64,000 nucleotides of DNA from Aliikangiella sp965214955 (GCA_965214955.1 CBDCCU010000014.1:25001-89000), one strand, 5' to 3'. Positions 1 through 7,784 are shown, numbered from the stretch's first letter. Numbers and translations: made by a program. Notes: generated by a model not told the origin, from the letters alone.

Positions 1-2
1 TA

Positions 3-131
3 GAAGGTGTATCGCAAGCGGTTGCATTACCCGAGGCTGGCGCGGTTTATTTAAAAGTTGATAAAAAGGTGCTTGATCCTAAAGCGTTAGATAAATTTCA
101 TCAAAAAAATAATGAAACCATAAAAGCGTAA
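3..131 (+). CDS. C-terminal fragment of an unidentified protein
   Basis: An open frame enters from the window edge and stops at a TAA at 129-131, giving about 42 residues (starting EGVSQAVALPEAGAVYLKVD). The pattern of a GV turn, a short strand, an AGAVYLKVD strand and a DPKALDKF helix resembles the second half of a small ferredoxin-like (HMA-type) fold, but this is too short to assign. It runs in the same direction as ssb, 128 bases upstream of the ssb start, so it need not be cotranscribed. Confidence 0.45.
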   Translation, partial: EGVSQAVALPEAGAVYLKVDKKVLDPKALDKFHQKNNETIKA

Positions 132-150
132 ATACGCTGCAACTAAAAGT

Positions 151-178
151 TTTAACTCAACGCCTGCTGTTATATGAT
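151..178 (+). promoter_or_regulatory. Possible sigma70 promoter of ssb
   Basis: TTTAAC (151-156) and TATGAT (173-178) are separated by 16 bases and lie about 80 bases before the ssb start. No convincing LexA box is visible beside it. The call rests on motif resemblance only. Confidence 0.3.
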
Positions 179-259
179 AGGCGATTATTTTATTCGGTTT
201 GTCGCAAGCTCACTATAAGAGTAAAGGAATAAACCATCGATTAAAAATTGGAGATTTCA

Positions 260-772
260 ATGGCCACCAGAGGCATTAATAAAGTTATCCTAGTTGGCAA
301 CTTAGGACAAGATCCCGAAGTACGCTACGCACCATCGGGTAGTGCAGTAACCAATATTAGCATTGCCACAAGTGACAGCTGGAAAGATAAAAATACAGGG
401 CAAATGGTTGATAAGACCGAATGGCATAGAGTGGTATTTTTTGGCAAGCTAGCCGAAATTGCTGGTGAATACCTTAAAAAAGGCTCGCAAGTGTATGTAG
501 AAGGCAAGTTGCAAACGCGCAAATGGCAAGATCAACAAGGTCAAGATCGCTACACCACCGAAGTTGTCGTAGACGGCTTTAACGGCGTAATGCAAATGCT
601 AGGCGGCAGAAACGAAGGCGGCATGGGTGGCGGCGGACGTCCTCAAAATCAAGGTGGCGGTTATCAGCAACAGCAAGCGCCGCAGGCTCAACAGCAGCAA
701 CAAGCCCCGCAACAGCCAGCGCCAATGGATAGTGGGTTTAGTGATTCGTTTGATGATGATATTCCGTTTTAG
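260..772 (+). CDS. ssb: Single-stranded DNA-binding protein
   Basis: It coats single-stranded DNA during replication, recombination and repair and recruits partner proteins through its C-terminal tip. The N-terminal OB fold starts MATRGINKVILVGNLGQDPE, the classical bacterial SSB opening. It is followed by a Gly- and Gln-rich flexible linker (about residues 115-155) and the acidic tip DDDIPF. The 170-residue length is normal. The open frame extends upstream to a TTG at 248, but ATG at 260 is preferred because GGAG lies at 250-253 with 6-base spacing and the family begins there. A hairpin terminator follows. The glutamine runs in the linker are slightly expanded but not unusual. Confidence 0.97.
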   Translation: MATRGINKVILVGNLGQDPEVRYAPSGSAVTNISIATSDSWKDKNTGQMVDKTEWHRVVFFGKLAEIAGEYLKKGSQVYVEGKLQTRKWQDQQGQDRYTTEVVVDGFNGVMQMLGGRNEGGMGGGGRPQNQGGGYQQQQAPQAQQQQQAPQQPAPMDSGFSDSFDDDIPF

Positions 773-795
773 GGTTGATCTGAATATCGTTATGT

Positions 796-823
796 AAAAG
801 GCTGCATTTATGTGGCCTTTTTT
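796..823 (+). terminator. Rho-independent terminator after ssb
   Basis: An imperfect hairpin (AAAAGGC pairing with GCCTTTT across a loop containing CATTTATG) runs straight into a T tract, 24 bases after the ssb stop. This is the expected form of an intrinsic terminator. Confidence 0.7.
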
Positions 824-861
824 GTTTGGTAAAAACGTTTCATGTCTTGATTGATGCCAAA

Positions 862-1098
862 ACAAAAGTCTATGCGACACAATAAAGCATAAGTGATAAA
901 AGCCTAGGGTTTCATTATCAATTAATTCAGAGCTTTTGATTGTTATGGTTTGTGCTTAAATCAATTTAAGAGACTCACTATCATGCAAACAAAACCACTC
1001 AAACTCAATAAGCGAAAACAAAAAAGCGTTGAGAGAATGACTATTGTTGTTGTGAGTGATTGTGGATATAGTGGCTGTCTGGAATTAGTTTCTCAGGT
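862..1098 (-). pseudogene. Decayed 5' end and flank of a RAYT element
   Basis: This stretch is recognisably the same sequence as 9427-9640, which holds the first codons and upstream flank of the intact RAYT at 8526-9497. Shared blocks include the stretch encoding SELIDNET, the segment GTTATCAATTAATTCAGAGC (here with one change) and a terminal REP-like motif around 1048-1085 (GTGATTGTGGATATAGTGGC). Only about 25 codons of the transposase start remain and the rest is missing. It ends against the target duplication of the IS256-family element, so the IS landed at or beside the relic. Confidence 0.7.
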
Positions 1099-1106
1099 AA
1101 CTCTGG

Positions 1107-2400
1107 GAGACCGTTTAGAATTCTGTGTCAGTGAATGCTAAATATCTAAAACGTCGTCAAGACGACCTTCAAAATAAATAGCCAGTTGCGACAATGTCAA
1201 ATTCCAATTTTGGATTGGCATTGTCCATTTCTTCGTCATATTCCCAATGCCAGAATACAATAATTTTAGCAGACTATTTTCATTAGGAAATGCGCCTTTG
1301 GTTTTGGTGAGTTTTCTAAACTGGCGGTGCACCGATTCAATTGCATTGGTCGTGTAAATAACTTTGCGTATTGGCTCTGGATATTTAAAGAAAACCGACA
1401 AGTTATCCCACTTTCTGCGCCAGGATTTGAGCACAATAGGATATTGTTTGCCCCATTTAGTTTCTAACTCATCGAGCGCTTGCTCAGCCGCTTGTTTGGA
1501 AACAGCACGATAAACCGGTTTTAAGTCAGCCATAAAAGTCTTTTGATTTTTTGAAGCCACATATTTCATCGAGTTGCGAATTTGATGAATAATGCAAAGT
1601 TGTACTTCGGTATTAGGATAGCAACTATTAATCGCTTCAGGAAAGCCTGTTAGACCATCCACACAGGCAATGAGAATGTCTTGAACACCACGATGGCTCA
1701 TGTCGGTTAGCACAGATAACCAGAAATTAGCGCCTTCATTTTCTGATAAGTAAAGCCCTAATATCTCTTTTGTGCCATCAAGTTTTAGTCCGAGAACGGT
1801 ATAGATGGCCTTGCTAACATAGCGTCCTTGGTCTTTCACTTTATAATGAATGGCATCGAGCCAAACAAAAGGATAGTGGCTTTCTAATGGCCGTTGTTGC
1901 CAGTTTTTAAGCTCAGGAATAAGCTTATCGGTAATATTGCTGAGTGTTGCAGTGGATATGTTGACACCATACAAATCGGTCAAATTTTGTGTAATATCTC
2001 GGTAACTCATACCATGAGAAAAAAGTGAAAGTATTTTCGTTTCGATTTCATCAGTGAGCGTTGTTTGATGCTTTTTAATGATTTGCGGCTCAAAATTACC
2101 TGCGCGATCACGAGGCGTATTGAGTTCAAAATTACCATGAGAAGACTTAATTGTTTTGGCTGTAGTGCCATTCTTACGATTCGGTTGCTCATCATCGTCT
2201 AAATGAGCAACTAGCTCAGCATTGAGAGCCGCTTCAGTCAGCTGTTTAATCAATGGAGTAAGCACTCCACCTTTACCGGTTATTGGTTTACCTGACTGTA
2301 ATTCTTTTAATGCTTTTTCTAAATCAAATGATTTATCCATAATGTGTCATTCCTCTTTTTTAAGAGTTTAGTTGAATGACACAGAATTTCTAACACTCCC
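1107..2400 (-). mobile_element. Complete IS256-family insertion sequence
   Basis: The element has 24-bp imperfect terminal inverted repeats: left 1107-1130 and right 2377-2400, matching at 18 positions with the inner 12 (ATTCTGTGTCA plus one) identical. An 8-bp target duplication AACTCTGG lies on both sides (1099-1106 and 2401-2408). The only gene is one full-length transposase. Intact ends, a perfect duplication and an open transposase frame indicate recent insertion. It interrupts the remains of an integrase gene. Confidence 0.9.
1138..2340 (-). CDS. IS256-family transposase
   Basis: This 400-residue mutator-type DDE transposase catalyses cut-and-paste or copy-out movement of its own IS. 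The sequence shows the family RDR-x-G-x-F/Y motif (TPRDRAGNF, about 76-83). The likely acidic triad is D162 in VWLDAIHYK, D228 in ACVDGLTGF and E335 in TTNAIESVHRQ. Length is normal for the family and no frameshift is present. It is the only gene in the element at 1107-2400 and reads toward the left terminal repeat. Catalytic residues are assigned by motif position, not by alignment. Confidence 0.95.
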   Translation of the reverse strand: MDKSFDLEKALKELQSGKPITGKGGVLTPLIKQLTEAALNAELVAHLDDDEQPNRKNGTTAKTIKSSHGNFELNTPRDRAGNFEPQIIKKHQTTLTDEIETKILSLFSHGMSYRDITQNLTDLYGVNISTATLSNITDKLIPELKNWQQRPLESHYPFVWLDAIHYKVKDQGRYVSKAIYTVLGLKLDGTKEILGLYLSENEGANFWLSVLTDMSHRGVQDILIACVDGLTGFPEAINSCYPNTEVQLCIIHQIRNSMKYVASKNQKTFMADLKPVYRAVSKQAAEQALDELETKWGKQYPIVLKSWRRKWDNLSVFFKYPEPIRKVIYTTNAIESVHRQFRKLTKTKGAFPNENSLLKLLYSGIGNMTKKWTMPIQNWNLTLSQLAIYFEGRLDDVLDI

Positions 2401-2921
2401 AACTCTGGAGCAAGATGTTTTTCAATATATCCCTTTCTCTTACACCAATGAATAAGTTCTCGCATGGCCTTTTGTCTATTTCGTAATGTGGTTTCGCCCA
2501 TGGGACCAAGCTCTATAAAATAATCTTCGATTCTATATTCGTTTAAATCCTTAACTGATGTGTTCTTAAAATAGGGAGCGATTTCGTTTTTTAATAAATT
2601 GGCATGTCTTATTCTATTCTTTGATGTTCTTTTTTCCTCAACAAATTCAGCCGCTTCGTAGCATGCTTTAGCTACCGAAGTACTTGCTTTAAATATATTG
2701 CTAACGATAAGACTACTTTCTTTTGATGCTTTATAAGGGATAATAAATTTTTCAATAGCTATGCGTTTAGCTTCCCCTAAATCGGAAGTGCCAAGTGATT
2801 TCTGTATATATTTTGCACGTTTACCGTTATCAGGGTATGTCTTTAGTTTAATGTAATAGTTTTTTGACCCTGTTTGTTTATAAATATCGCCATATTCTTC
2901 AAAACCTTCGATCTTTTCCAT
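2401..2921 (-). pseudogene. Tyrosine-type integrase, N-terminal fragment
   Basis: About 173 codons remain of a phage/island-type integrase: an N-terminal Arm-like segment (YYIKLKTYPDNGKRAKYIQK) and a helical core-binding domain ending MRELIHWCKRKGYIEKHLAPEL. The catalytic domain with the R-H-R-Y residues is missing. The frame is broken at the IS256 target site; the part running on to 2319 is IS sequence. Across the IS, the continuing frame enters REP/RAYT relic sequence and soon stops, so the catalytic half was lost to that junction and not only to the IS. The start lies 86 bases from the tRNA-Leu fragment, the usual position for an integrase beside its attachment site. Confidence 0.75.
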
Positions 2922-3006
2922 ATCCGTTTAACCCCCTAATTTAACCATTGCGTTGTTATAGTTTATGTTATAGATGGCTCTAAAGCCAGGAATAATAAAG
3001 GGGGTA

Positions 3007-3064
3007 GGGGATTCAAAATCCCCCGCCTTCGGGTGTGAGAGTTCGAGTCTCTCCCCGGGCACCA
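3007..3064 (+). other. 3' tRNA-Leu(CAA) fragment, likely attachment site
   Basis: The sequence folds as the 3' two-thirds of a class II tRNA: anticodon arm GGGGA-TTCAAAA-TCCCC (anticodon CAA, Leu), a variable arm with a CCTTCGGG turn, T arm GAGAG-TTCGAGT-CTCTC, and acceptor strand CCCGGGC followed by encoded ACCA. The 5' acceptor strand and D arm are absent upstream, so this is not a functional tRNA. A 3' tRNA fragment beside an integrase remnant is the usual signature of an island attachment site, with the intact tRNA expected elsewhere. Confidence 0.8.
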
Positions 3065-3102
3065 TAACTTCATGAAAAATAAGAAGAAAATAAAAGTTGC
3101 GG

Positions 3103-3125
3103 CCGACCTTAATGTCGGTTTTTTT
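3103..3125 (+). terminator. Intrinsic terminator after the tRNA-Leu fragment
   Basis: CCGAC and GTCGG pair across a 6-base loop and lead into seven T residues. Placed 38 bases after the tRNA 3' end, it looks like the native terminator of the tRNA gene. This suggests the DNA to the right of the fragment was the original chromosomal flank of the tRNA. Confidence 0.7.
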
Positions 3126-3480
3126 GTGCCTGAAATTCATAGTCATGAAACTTTTTAGGCTGAATTATGTACAAATCCTTCCTTTTTCATAAGTAATAAA
3201 CTTCTTCGAAAAACAGCTCCCCGGTCTATACCCGGTCCTTTCGTCTGTGTGTATTCTGTGCGCATATGAATCCAAATTTATCCTATGAAATCCAACGTCT
3301 AAACCAAGTTGATACTATCTACCTCATCAATTGAATATAACCAGAACCTGAGTATATTCTGGGACTCCGGTACATGTCGGTGACGTGTAGGTAATTATAC
3401 TGTACCAGCCTTGTCTAATGTCTATTTTAAAGAATTACTAATTTGTGGTAATTTGTGTACAAAAAATTTAACGGGAAAGG
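3126..3480. other. Intergenic region before the radical SAM operon
   Basis: No gene of credible size is seen. A 22-codon frame (3266-3334) has no recognisable feature. GGTACA and TGTACC bracket a 40-base segment around 3369-3411 and could form a long-range stem. GGGA/AAGG at 3473-3480 is the ribosome binding site of the next gene. The operon promoter must lie here, but I cannot pick it with confidence. Confidence 0.4.
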
Positions 3481-3483
3481 TTG

Positions 3484-3906
3484 ATGGATCATAGAGCTGA
3501 AGCATGGGAAGAAATAAAAATTTTACAAGATATTATTCATAAGCAAGAAGACTTGAGAACAAAGACCAAAAACTGGTGTATAGCTCTTTTCGGGGGATTA
3601 TCAATAGCCTTTGCTAATTCAAATGGAAAGCTAGACTTCTTAGCTTATCTACTAGCTAGCATTATTCTTGTTTGTATATTTTGGCTTCTAGAAAATCTGC
3701 AACGCTCGATTCAAATGACAACAATTTGCCACCGAAACTCCGTCGAAGAAAGTTTGTTAAGCGAACTAGAAAGCTACAAAGGTCCCAAAATTGGCAAAAC
3801 ATTCTCTGCTGGTTATAAATTCTTATCCCCTTTCAACCTTAGATTAAGTGCTGTCTATCTAGGCTTAATTATAATCGCTCTTTCTCTATCGTTTTTTCAA
3901 CAATGA
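3484..3906 (+). CDS. Small three-TM membrane protein, first operon gene
   Basis: I do not recognise the family. The 140-residue protein starts with a charged, probably cytoplasmic helix (about 1-30, EEIKILQDIIHKQEDLRTKTK). Three hydrophobic segments follow, near 31-48, 53-73 and 117-138, with a polar helical loop between the second and third. The layout recalls small membrane effectors of the SLATT kind that accompany nucleotide-signalling defence genes, but I see no diagnostic motif. A TTG at 3481 directly precedes the ATG; the ATG is preferred. Its stop overlaps the next start by ATGA, so translation is probably coupled to the radical SAM gene. Confidence 0.65.
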   Translation: MDHRAEAWEEIKILQDIIHKQEDLRTKTKNWCIALFGGLSIAFANSNGKLDFLAYLLASIILVCIFWLLENLQRSIQMTTICHRNSVEESLLSELESYKGPKIGKTFSAGYKFLSPFNLRLSAVYLGLIIIALSLSFFQQ

Positions 3907-4745
3907 GAAATTTACCTAGATATATTGAATTTGAGATCGGCTCTTATTGCAACAGACTATGTAGCTGGTGCCCGAATTCTGTAAGTGATAGAGGTCGGCT
4001 AAAGAACCACGTATCAGAGAATTTGTGGAAAAAAGTTATGAAGGAGCTAGGTGAGCTAGACTATAGTGGTTGGATTGCCCTGCATAACTATAACGAGCCT
4101 CTTCTAGATCCTTATCTATATGACAGAATAGCTGATATTCAATGTTATTCCCCAAAATCTCAAGTCGCTATTTATACGAACGGAGATTACTTAGACAAAT
4201 CTGAGCTAGATAAACTCTGTCAAGTCGAAGTTAACGAAATTAGAGTTACTCTGTACCCATCAAAAAAAATGGTATCTGACAGCTCTGAATACAGGCTAAA
4301 TAAATTTATTGCTAAGTTACAGATAGAAAGAGAGTTTTCTAAAAAGAAACAAACTCACCGGGGAATTGAGGTGGAAACAACTATTTTTAATACGTGCCTA
4401 AAAATAATTTCTCCTAAAATCGCAAACTATAACAACAGAGCAGGCTCAGTTTTGGATACTAATTTTTTTCGTCATTCCCCTTGTTACCTACCAAATATTT
4501 CTGCAGCGATTGATTGGATGGGTAATGTTAAGCTTTGTTGTCAAGTATATAGCACTTCAAATAATCAAAATAATATACTAGGTAATTTAAATACTTCTAG
4601 TTTCGTAGATATTTGGCTTTCAGAGAAGTTTGCTCGCATTAGAGCCAAAATTAATCGAGGCGATTTCTCCGACACTCCGATTTGCAGGAAGTGTGATCAT
4701 AAACTGAATTCGGAACAAGGGAAGATAGTGGTACATAAAGCATGA
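3903..4745 (+). CDS. Radical SAM/SPASM-domain enzyme
   Basis: It should use a 4Fe-4S cluster to cleave S-adenosylmethionine and start radical chemistry on an unknown substrate. The cluster motif C-x3-C-x2-C is at C16, C20 and C23 (YCNRLCSWCPN). The SAM-binding GGEP position is occupied by NYNEPLLDP (62-70). A C-terminal SPASM-like region carries C194, C212, C213, C261 and C264 (ICRKCDHK), suggesting at least one auxiliary cluster. SPASM enzymes commonly modify peptides or carbohydrate-like substrates, but no precursor peptide is evident nearby. Start and stop both overlap their neighbours by ATGA. The double Cys at 212-213 is worth noting. Confidence 0.85.
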   Translation: MRNLPRYIEFEIGSYCNRLCSWCPNSVSDRGRLKNHVSENLWKKVMKELGELDYSGWIALHNYNEPLLDPYLYDRIADIQCYSPKSQVAIYTNGDYLDKSELDKLCQVEVNEIRVTLYPSKKMVSDSSEYRLNKFIAKLQIEREFSKKKQTHRGIEVETTIFNTCLKIISPKIANYNNRAGSVLDTNFFRHSPCYLPNISAAIDWMGNVKLCCQVYSTSNNQNNILGNLNTSSFVDIWLSEKFARIRAKINRGDFSDTPICRKCDHKLNSEQGKIVVHKA

Positions 4746-5266
4746 CTATGTTTGTTCTATTGATAGGAGCTCCAGGCTCTGGTAAATCTACAATATCAAA
4801 AGAGCTATCAGAAGTATTGCCTTTTAAATGCGTAGATATGGAGCCATTTGTACGAGCAGAAAAGCGCAACCCTTTTGATTACAATGAGTTACTATCGGAA
4901 ACGCAAATAGAAGGTGCGCTAATTAAGCAGTTAGATGAAGTAAATCGATTACTTTTAAAAGATAAAAATGTGATTGCATTGTTTACATATCATAGGCTTT
5001 CTTATGCTATCAGATTATTTAACGTGAAGTTAGATAAGAAACCCCAAATTTTTTTACTACATGCATCTAGAAAGGATTTGCTTGAAAGAAACTCCTCACG
5101 AGATGAAGTAGAACGAGTACCACAGAATTATGTCAATAGATGTTATGAAGACCAAAAAACGTATCTAAATAAAAGTTCTTCGGTTGTTCATGTCCTTAAT
5201 ACGAGTCAACTAAATCAAAGACAATGTGTAAATCAAATAATCAAAATAATAAACCCTTCAAGTTAG
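4742..5266 (+). CDS. P-loop kinase-like NTPase
   Basis: This 174-residue protein has a textbook Walker A near the N-terminus (GAPGSGKST, 9-17). A small-molecule-kinase layout follows: an early strand with VDMEP after the first helix, a strand IFLLHAS around 110, and a mobile R-rich stretch RKDLLERNSSRDEVERVP like the lid of adenylate, gluconate or shikimate kinases. It probably phosphorylates a small metabolite or nucleotide; the substrate is unknown. It overlaps the preceding gene by ATGA, and the next gene begins 43 bases before its stop. Being sandwiched between two radical SAM genes suggests it acts on their intermediate. Confidence 0.75.
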   Translation: MTMFVLLIGAPGSGKSTISKELSEVLPFKCVDMEPFVRAEKRNPFDYNELLSETQIEGALIKQLDEVNRLLLKDKNVIALFTYHRLSYAIRLFNVKLDKKPQIFLLHASRKDLLERNSSRDEVERVPQNYVNRCYEDQKTYLNKSSSVVHVLNTSQLNQRQCVNQIIKIINPSS

Positions 5267-6537
5267 CTTTATTTGCAAAAGATCGAATTGATAAATATTT
5301 TCAAGCTGTACATGGCAAGATAGAAGATCGTTCTTATGATTCAGCAAAAGTTTTTTTCCATAAAGCGAGGTTTACAGAATTTCTACTAGGTAATGATGAA
5401 AAAGTAGTTCCTATCACTTATGAACTCTGGCCTAGCTTAAGTTGTGATGCTCGATGCGCAAAGTGTACATATAGTGTGAATCGTGCAAGGAAAGAAGCAG
5501 ATAAGCTTAGCAGCTTAATTTTGGCAGATACGAATAAACTAAAGTCACAACTAAATATTTTTAAAGAAGGGGGAGTTAATTCGATAATCATAACAGGGGG
5601 AGGCGAGCCTACTCTTCATCCTAATATCTTGGATATATGCAAATATATTTCAAATCTTGGTATGAAGTGGGGAATGTTTACTCATGGACTTCACATAAAT
5701 GAAGAGCTTTCAAAGTCACTTTTACAAGCATCACCCTCCTTCATAAGAATTTCACTTAATGCAGTAGGAGGTATGGAACATAACAAAGAGTATCGTCTCG
5801 GTGATTCAGCATACGAACTCGTAAAAAGAAACTTGATTGAACTCGGATTGATGAATTTTAACATTGAGAGTAAAGCATCAATCGCAGCGGGTTTTTCACT
5901 TGACCCAATGTCCAATCAAGAACAATTAAAAAATATAGCAAATGAAATTGCTGATATTTTTTCTAGAAGTGAGGGGAGTGTCTCACGTTTCTCGTTTAGG
6001 CCAAAAGTTGTGTATTTTTATGCGGATGGTAGGCCAAAACATGCACAAAAACACCACAAGAGCTATTTAGATCTCTATGATTCTATTTTGAGTAATATCC
6101 AGAACCCACTAAAGGAAAAATTTGGTGACCAAATAAGAATCGAAAATAAAAAATTTCTATTTGAATCAATTGACGCTGTAAATATTCCAAAAACATGCTT
6201 ATCTTTAGGCTGGACAGGACAAGTAAATCATAATGGTGACGCATATGTTTTAAGCGAACTAAATGGTTCTCCTTGGAGTGAGTCAAGGCTTGGAAGTGTA
6301 TTGGACTATTCCAATATAAAAGACTTTCTAGATAGTTCAGAAAGGATGAGTGTATTTGAGAAATACATGAGCGGCGAGCGTAGGTTGCCTGTCAATTCTA
6401 AGATTTCACACGTTGAAACTCTATTGTATGAAGTAAGGAATAGTTTTGGTGTATTTGACAAAAATGAAGTAAATGAGTTTTGGAGGTATTTGCAGATTGA
6501 GAATATTGAAAAGCCTTCAAACTGGGATTTTTTATAG
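5224..6537 (+). CDS. Second radical SAM enzyme with SPASM-like tail
   Basis: This 437-residue enzyme carries the C-x3-C-x2-C cluster motif at C74, C78 and C81 (SCDARCAKC) and a clear SAM-binding ITGGGEPTLHP (123-133). About 70 residues precede the barrel. The C-terminal part has the shape of a SPASM/twitch domain (CLSLGWTG, NHNGDAYV, then RLGSVLDYSNIKDF) but lacks most cysteines, so an auxiliary cluster is doubtful. It is not close to viperins, which have a different cluster context. The ATG start lies 43 bases inside the kinase gene; no better start is seen downstream before the conserved region. The stop overlaps the next GTG by one base. Confidence 0.85.
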   Translation: MCKSNNQNNKPFKLALFAKDRIDKYFQAVHGKIEDRSYDSAKVFFHKARFTEFLLGNDEKVVPITYELWPSLSCDARCAKCTYSVNRARKEADKLSSLILADTNKLKSQLNIFKEGGVNSIIITGGGEPTLHPNILDICKYISNLGMKWGMFTHGLHINEELSKSLLQASPSFIRISLNAVGGMEHNKEYRLGDSAYELVKRNLIELGLMNFNIESKASIAAGFSLDPMSNQEQLKNIANEIADIFSRSEGSVSRFSFRPKVVYFYADGRPKHAQKHHKSYLDLYDSILSNIQNPLKEKFGDQIRIENKKFLFESIDAVNIPKTCLSLGWTGQVNHNGDAYVLSELNGSPWSESRLGSVLDYSNIKDFLDSSERMSVFEKYMSGERRLPVNSKISHVETLLYEVRNSFGVFDKNEVNEFWRYLQIENIEKPSNWDFL

Positions 6538-7643
6538 TGAGGAAAAGAGTATTCATATATGCCGCTCCTTTTGGTTATGGACCGAGTGGTAAAGCTCTAA
6601 CAATGGCAAAATACCTTTCTTCTGAAAACGAAGTCACAGTAGGTGTTTTTCAGGATGAGATTGTTGAAAGATACAATTCGGAGGCGGAAGGCTTTAAAGT
6701 TTTAAAATTAAATACGAGAGTTCCTAGTGAAACGATTAAAGCTCTAGGCTTGAATGCATATGATTATTGGATTTCTGTTATGGAGCCTAGGCTTGTCATT
6801 TATCTATCTTCAATTGGTCAACACAGCCGCACTATATTTATTGATAGTTTAGCGCCATGGAGAGAAAAGCCAATCGATTATATATCCCCAATAAGATTGT
6901 ATCTAGCGCAATATTTTCCTGGGATATTTAACGCGATAAATGAGAATGTAGCCGAGCAAGTTGTTATTACAAAGCCTATTATTAACAATCATGGTCAATG
7001 TAAAAAAAATGACAGGCAAAAGGTCGTTTTGTCGTTCGGTGGAATTCAGTCACCTTATTGTAGCTATGAGACTTTCTCGAAATACATTGTAGATACAATA
7101 GATAGTGTAGCCAACGAATGTAATAAATTGGCTCTTGATGTAGTCGTTTTCGGTCATCAAAAGCTCATTGATGAAAGATTCGATTATAACAATATTCATA
7201 TTATAGGGTGTGAAAGACAAGACGTATTTTTAGACTATTTGGCGGAGGCAAAAATATGTATATCAACACCAGGCGTAGAAACCTTTTATGAAGCCACTTC
7301 TCGTTCTACACCTATTTTCTTTTTGCCTCCTACTAATAGTACTCAGTTATTCCAATTAGTAACCTTTATGGAGTATCAGCTTAATTGTTTGATTAGTGAA
7401 AACACGTTACTAGAACTAAAAAATGCTTGTGCATCCATTGATTGGAAGCTACACCCCAAAATAATTGCTAGGATATATGACGCAAAGCAAAAACTGATTG
7501 CTTCAGAAATAAGACGAAGTATTAAATCGATCATTTGTGATGAAAATACGTTTGTAAAACAGCTTCAACTTCAAAAGAATTTCATTCAACCGGAACTTCC
7601 TTGCGGATTGGAATGTATTCAAGAGCTACTCTGCGAACGATAA
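6537..7643 (+). CDS. GT-B-like glycosyltransferase
   Basis: The 368-residue protein starts RVFIYAAPFGYGPSGKALTMAKYL, a GT-B N-terminal strand, glycine loop and helix. The second half carries VVLSFGG and ISTPGVETFYEATSRSTPIFFLPP, which matches the donor-binding region of MurG/MGT-type transferases (PG-x-x-T-x-x-E, then P-x-x-x-x-P). It probably moves a sugar from a nucleotide sugar to a product of the operon. No signal peptide or membrane segment is seen. The GTG start overlaps the previous TAG (TAGTG) and has little Shine-Dalgarno of its own, so reinitiation is likely. It is the last gene of the operon. Confidence 0.7.
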   Translation: MRKRVFIYAAPFGYGPSGKALTMAKYLSSENEVTVGVFQDEIVERYNSEAEGFKVLKLNTRVPSETIKALGLNAYDYWISVMEPRLVIYLSSIGQHSRTIFIDSLAPWREKPIDYISPIRLYLAQYFPGIFNAINENVAEQVVITKPIINNHGQCKKNDRQKVVLSFGGIQSPYCSYETFSKYIVDTIDSVANECNKLALDVVVFGHQKLIDERFDYNNIHIIGCERQDVFLDYLAEAKICISTPGVETFYEATSRSTPIFFLPPTNSTQLFQLVTFMEYQLNCLISENTLLELKNACASIDWKLHPKIIARIYDAKQKLIASEIRRSIKSIICDENTFVKQLQLQKNFIQPELPCGLECIQELLCER

Positions 7644-7784
7644 CCAATCATAAACATTAAAAACGCTCTAATCTAACTTCTGAAAATAGGAAAACCTTCA
7701 TCTAGATACCTCAAATAAAATGATAAGAACATGGAAACAATAGATTGAATATTCACCAATCTATTTTGAGGCCTCACAATAAAT

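Noticed and set aside
950..1141. Open frame of 63 codons on the plus strand
   Set aside because: It lies across the RAYT relic and the end of the IS and has no protein-like features of its own.
2928..3146. Open frame of 72 codons on the minus strand encoding VPGERLELSHPKAGDFESP
   Set aside because: This is the antisense translation of the tRNA-Leu fragment, a well-known false gene call.
3266..3334. 22-codon frame as a possible precursor peptide for the SPASM enzyme
   Set aside because: It has no ribosome binding site, no Cys and no leader/core layout, and an intervening region separates it from the operon.
5224..6537. Second radical SAM protein as a prokaryotic viperin
   Set aside because: The cluster motif context (SCDARCAKC), the 70-residue extension and the SPASM-like tail do not fit viperins.
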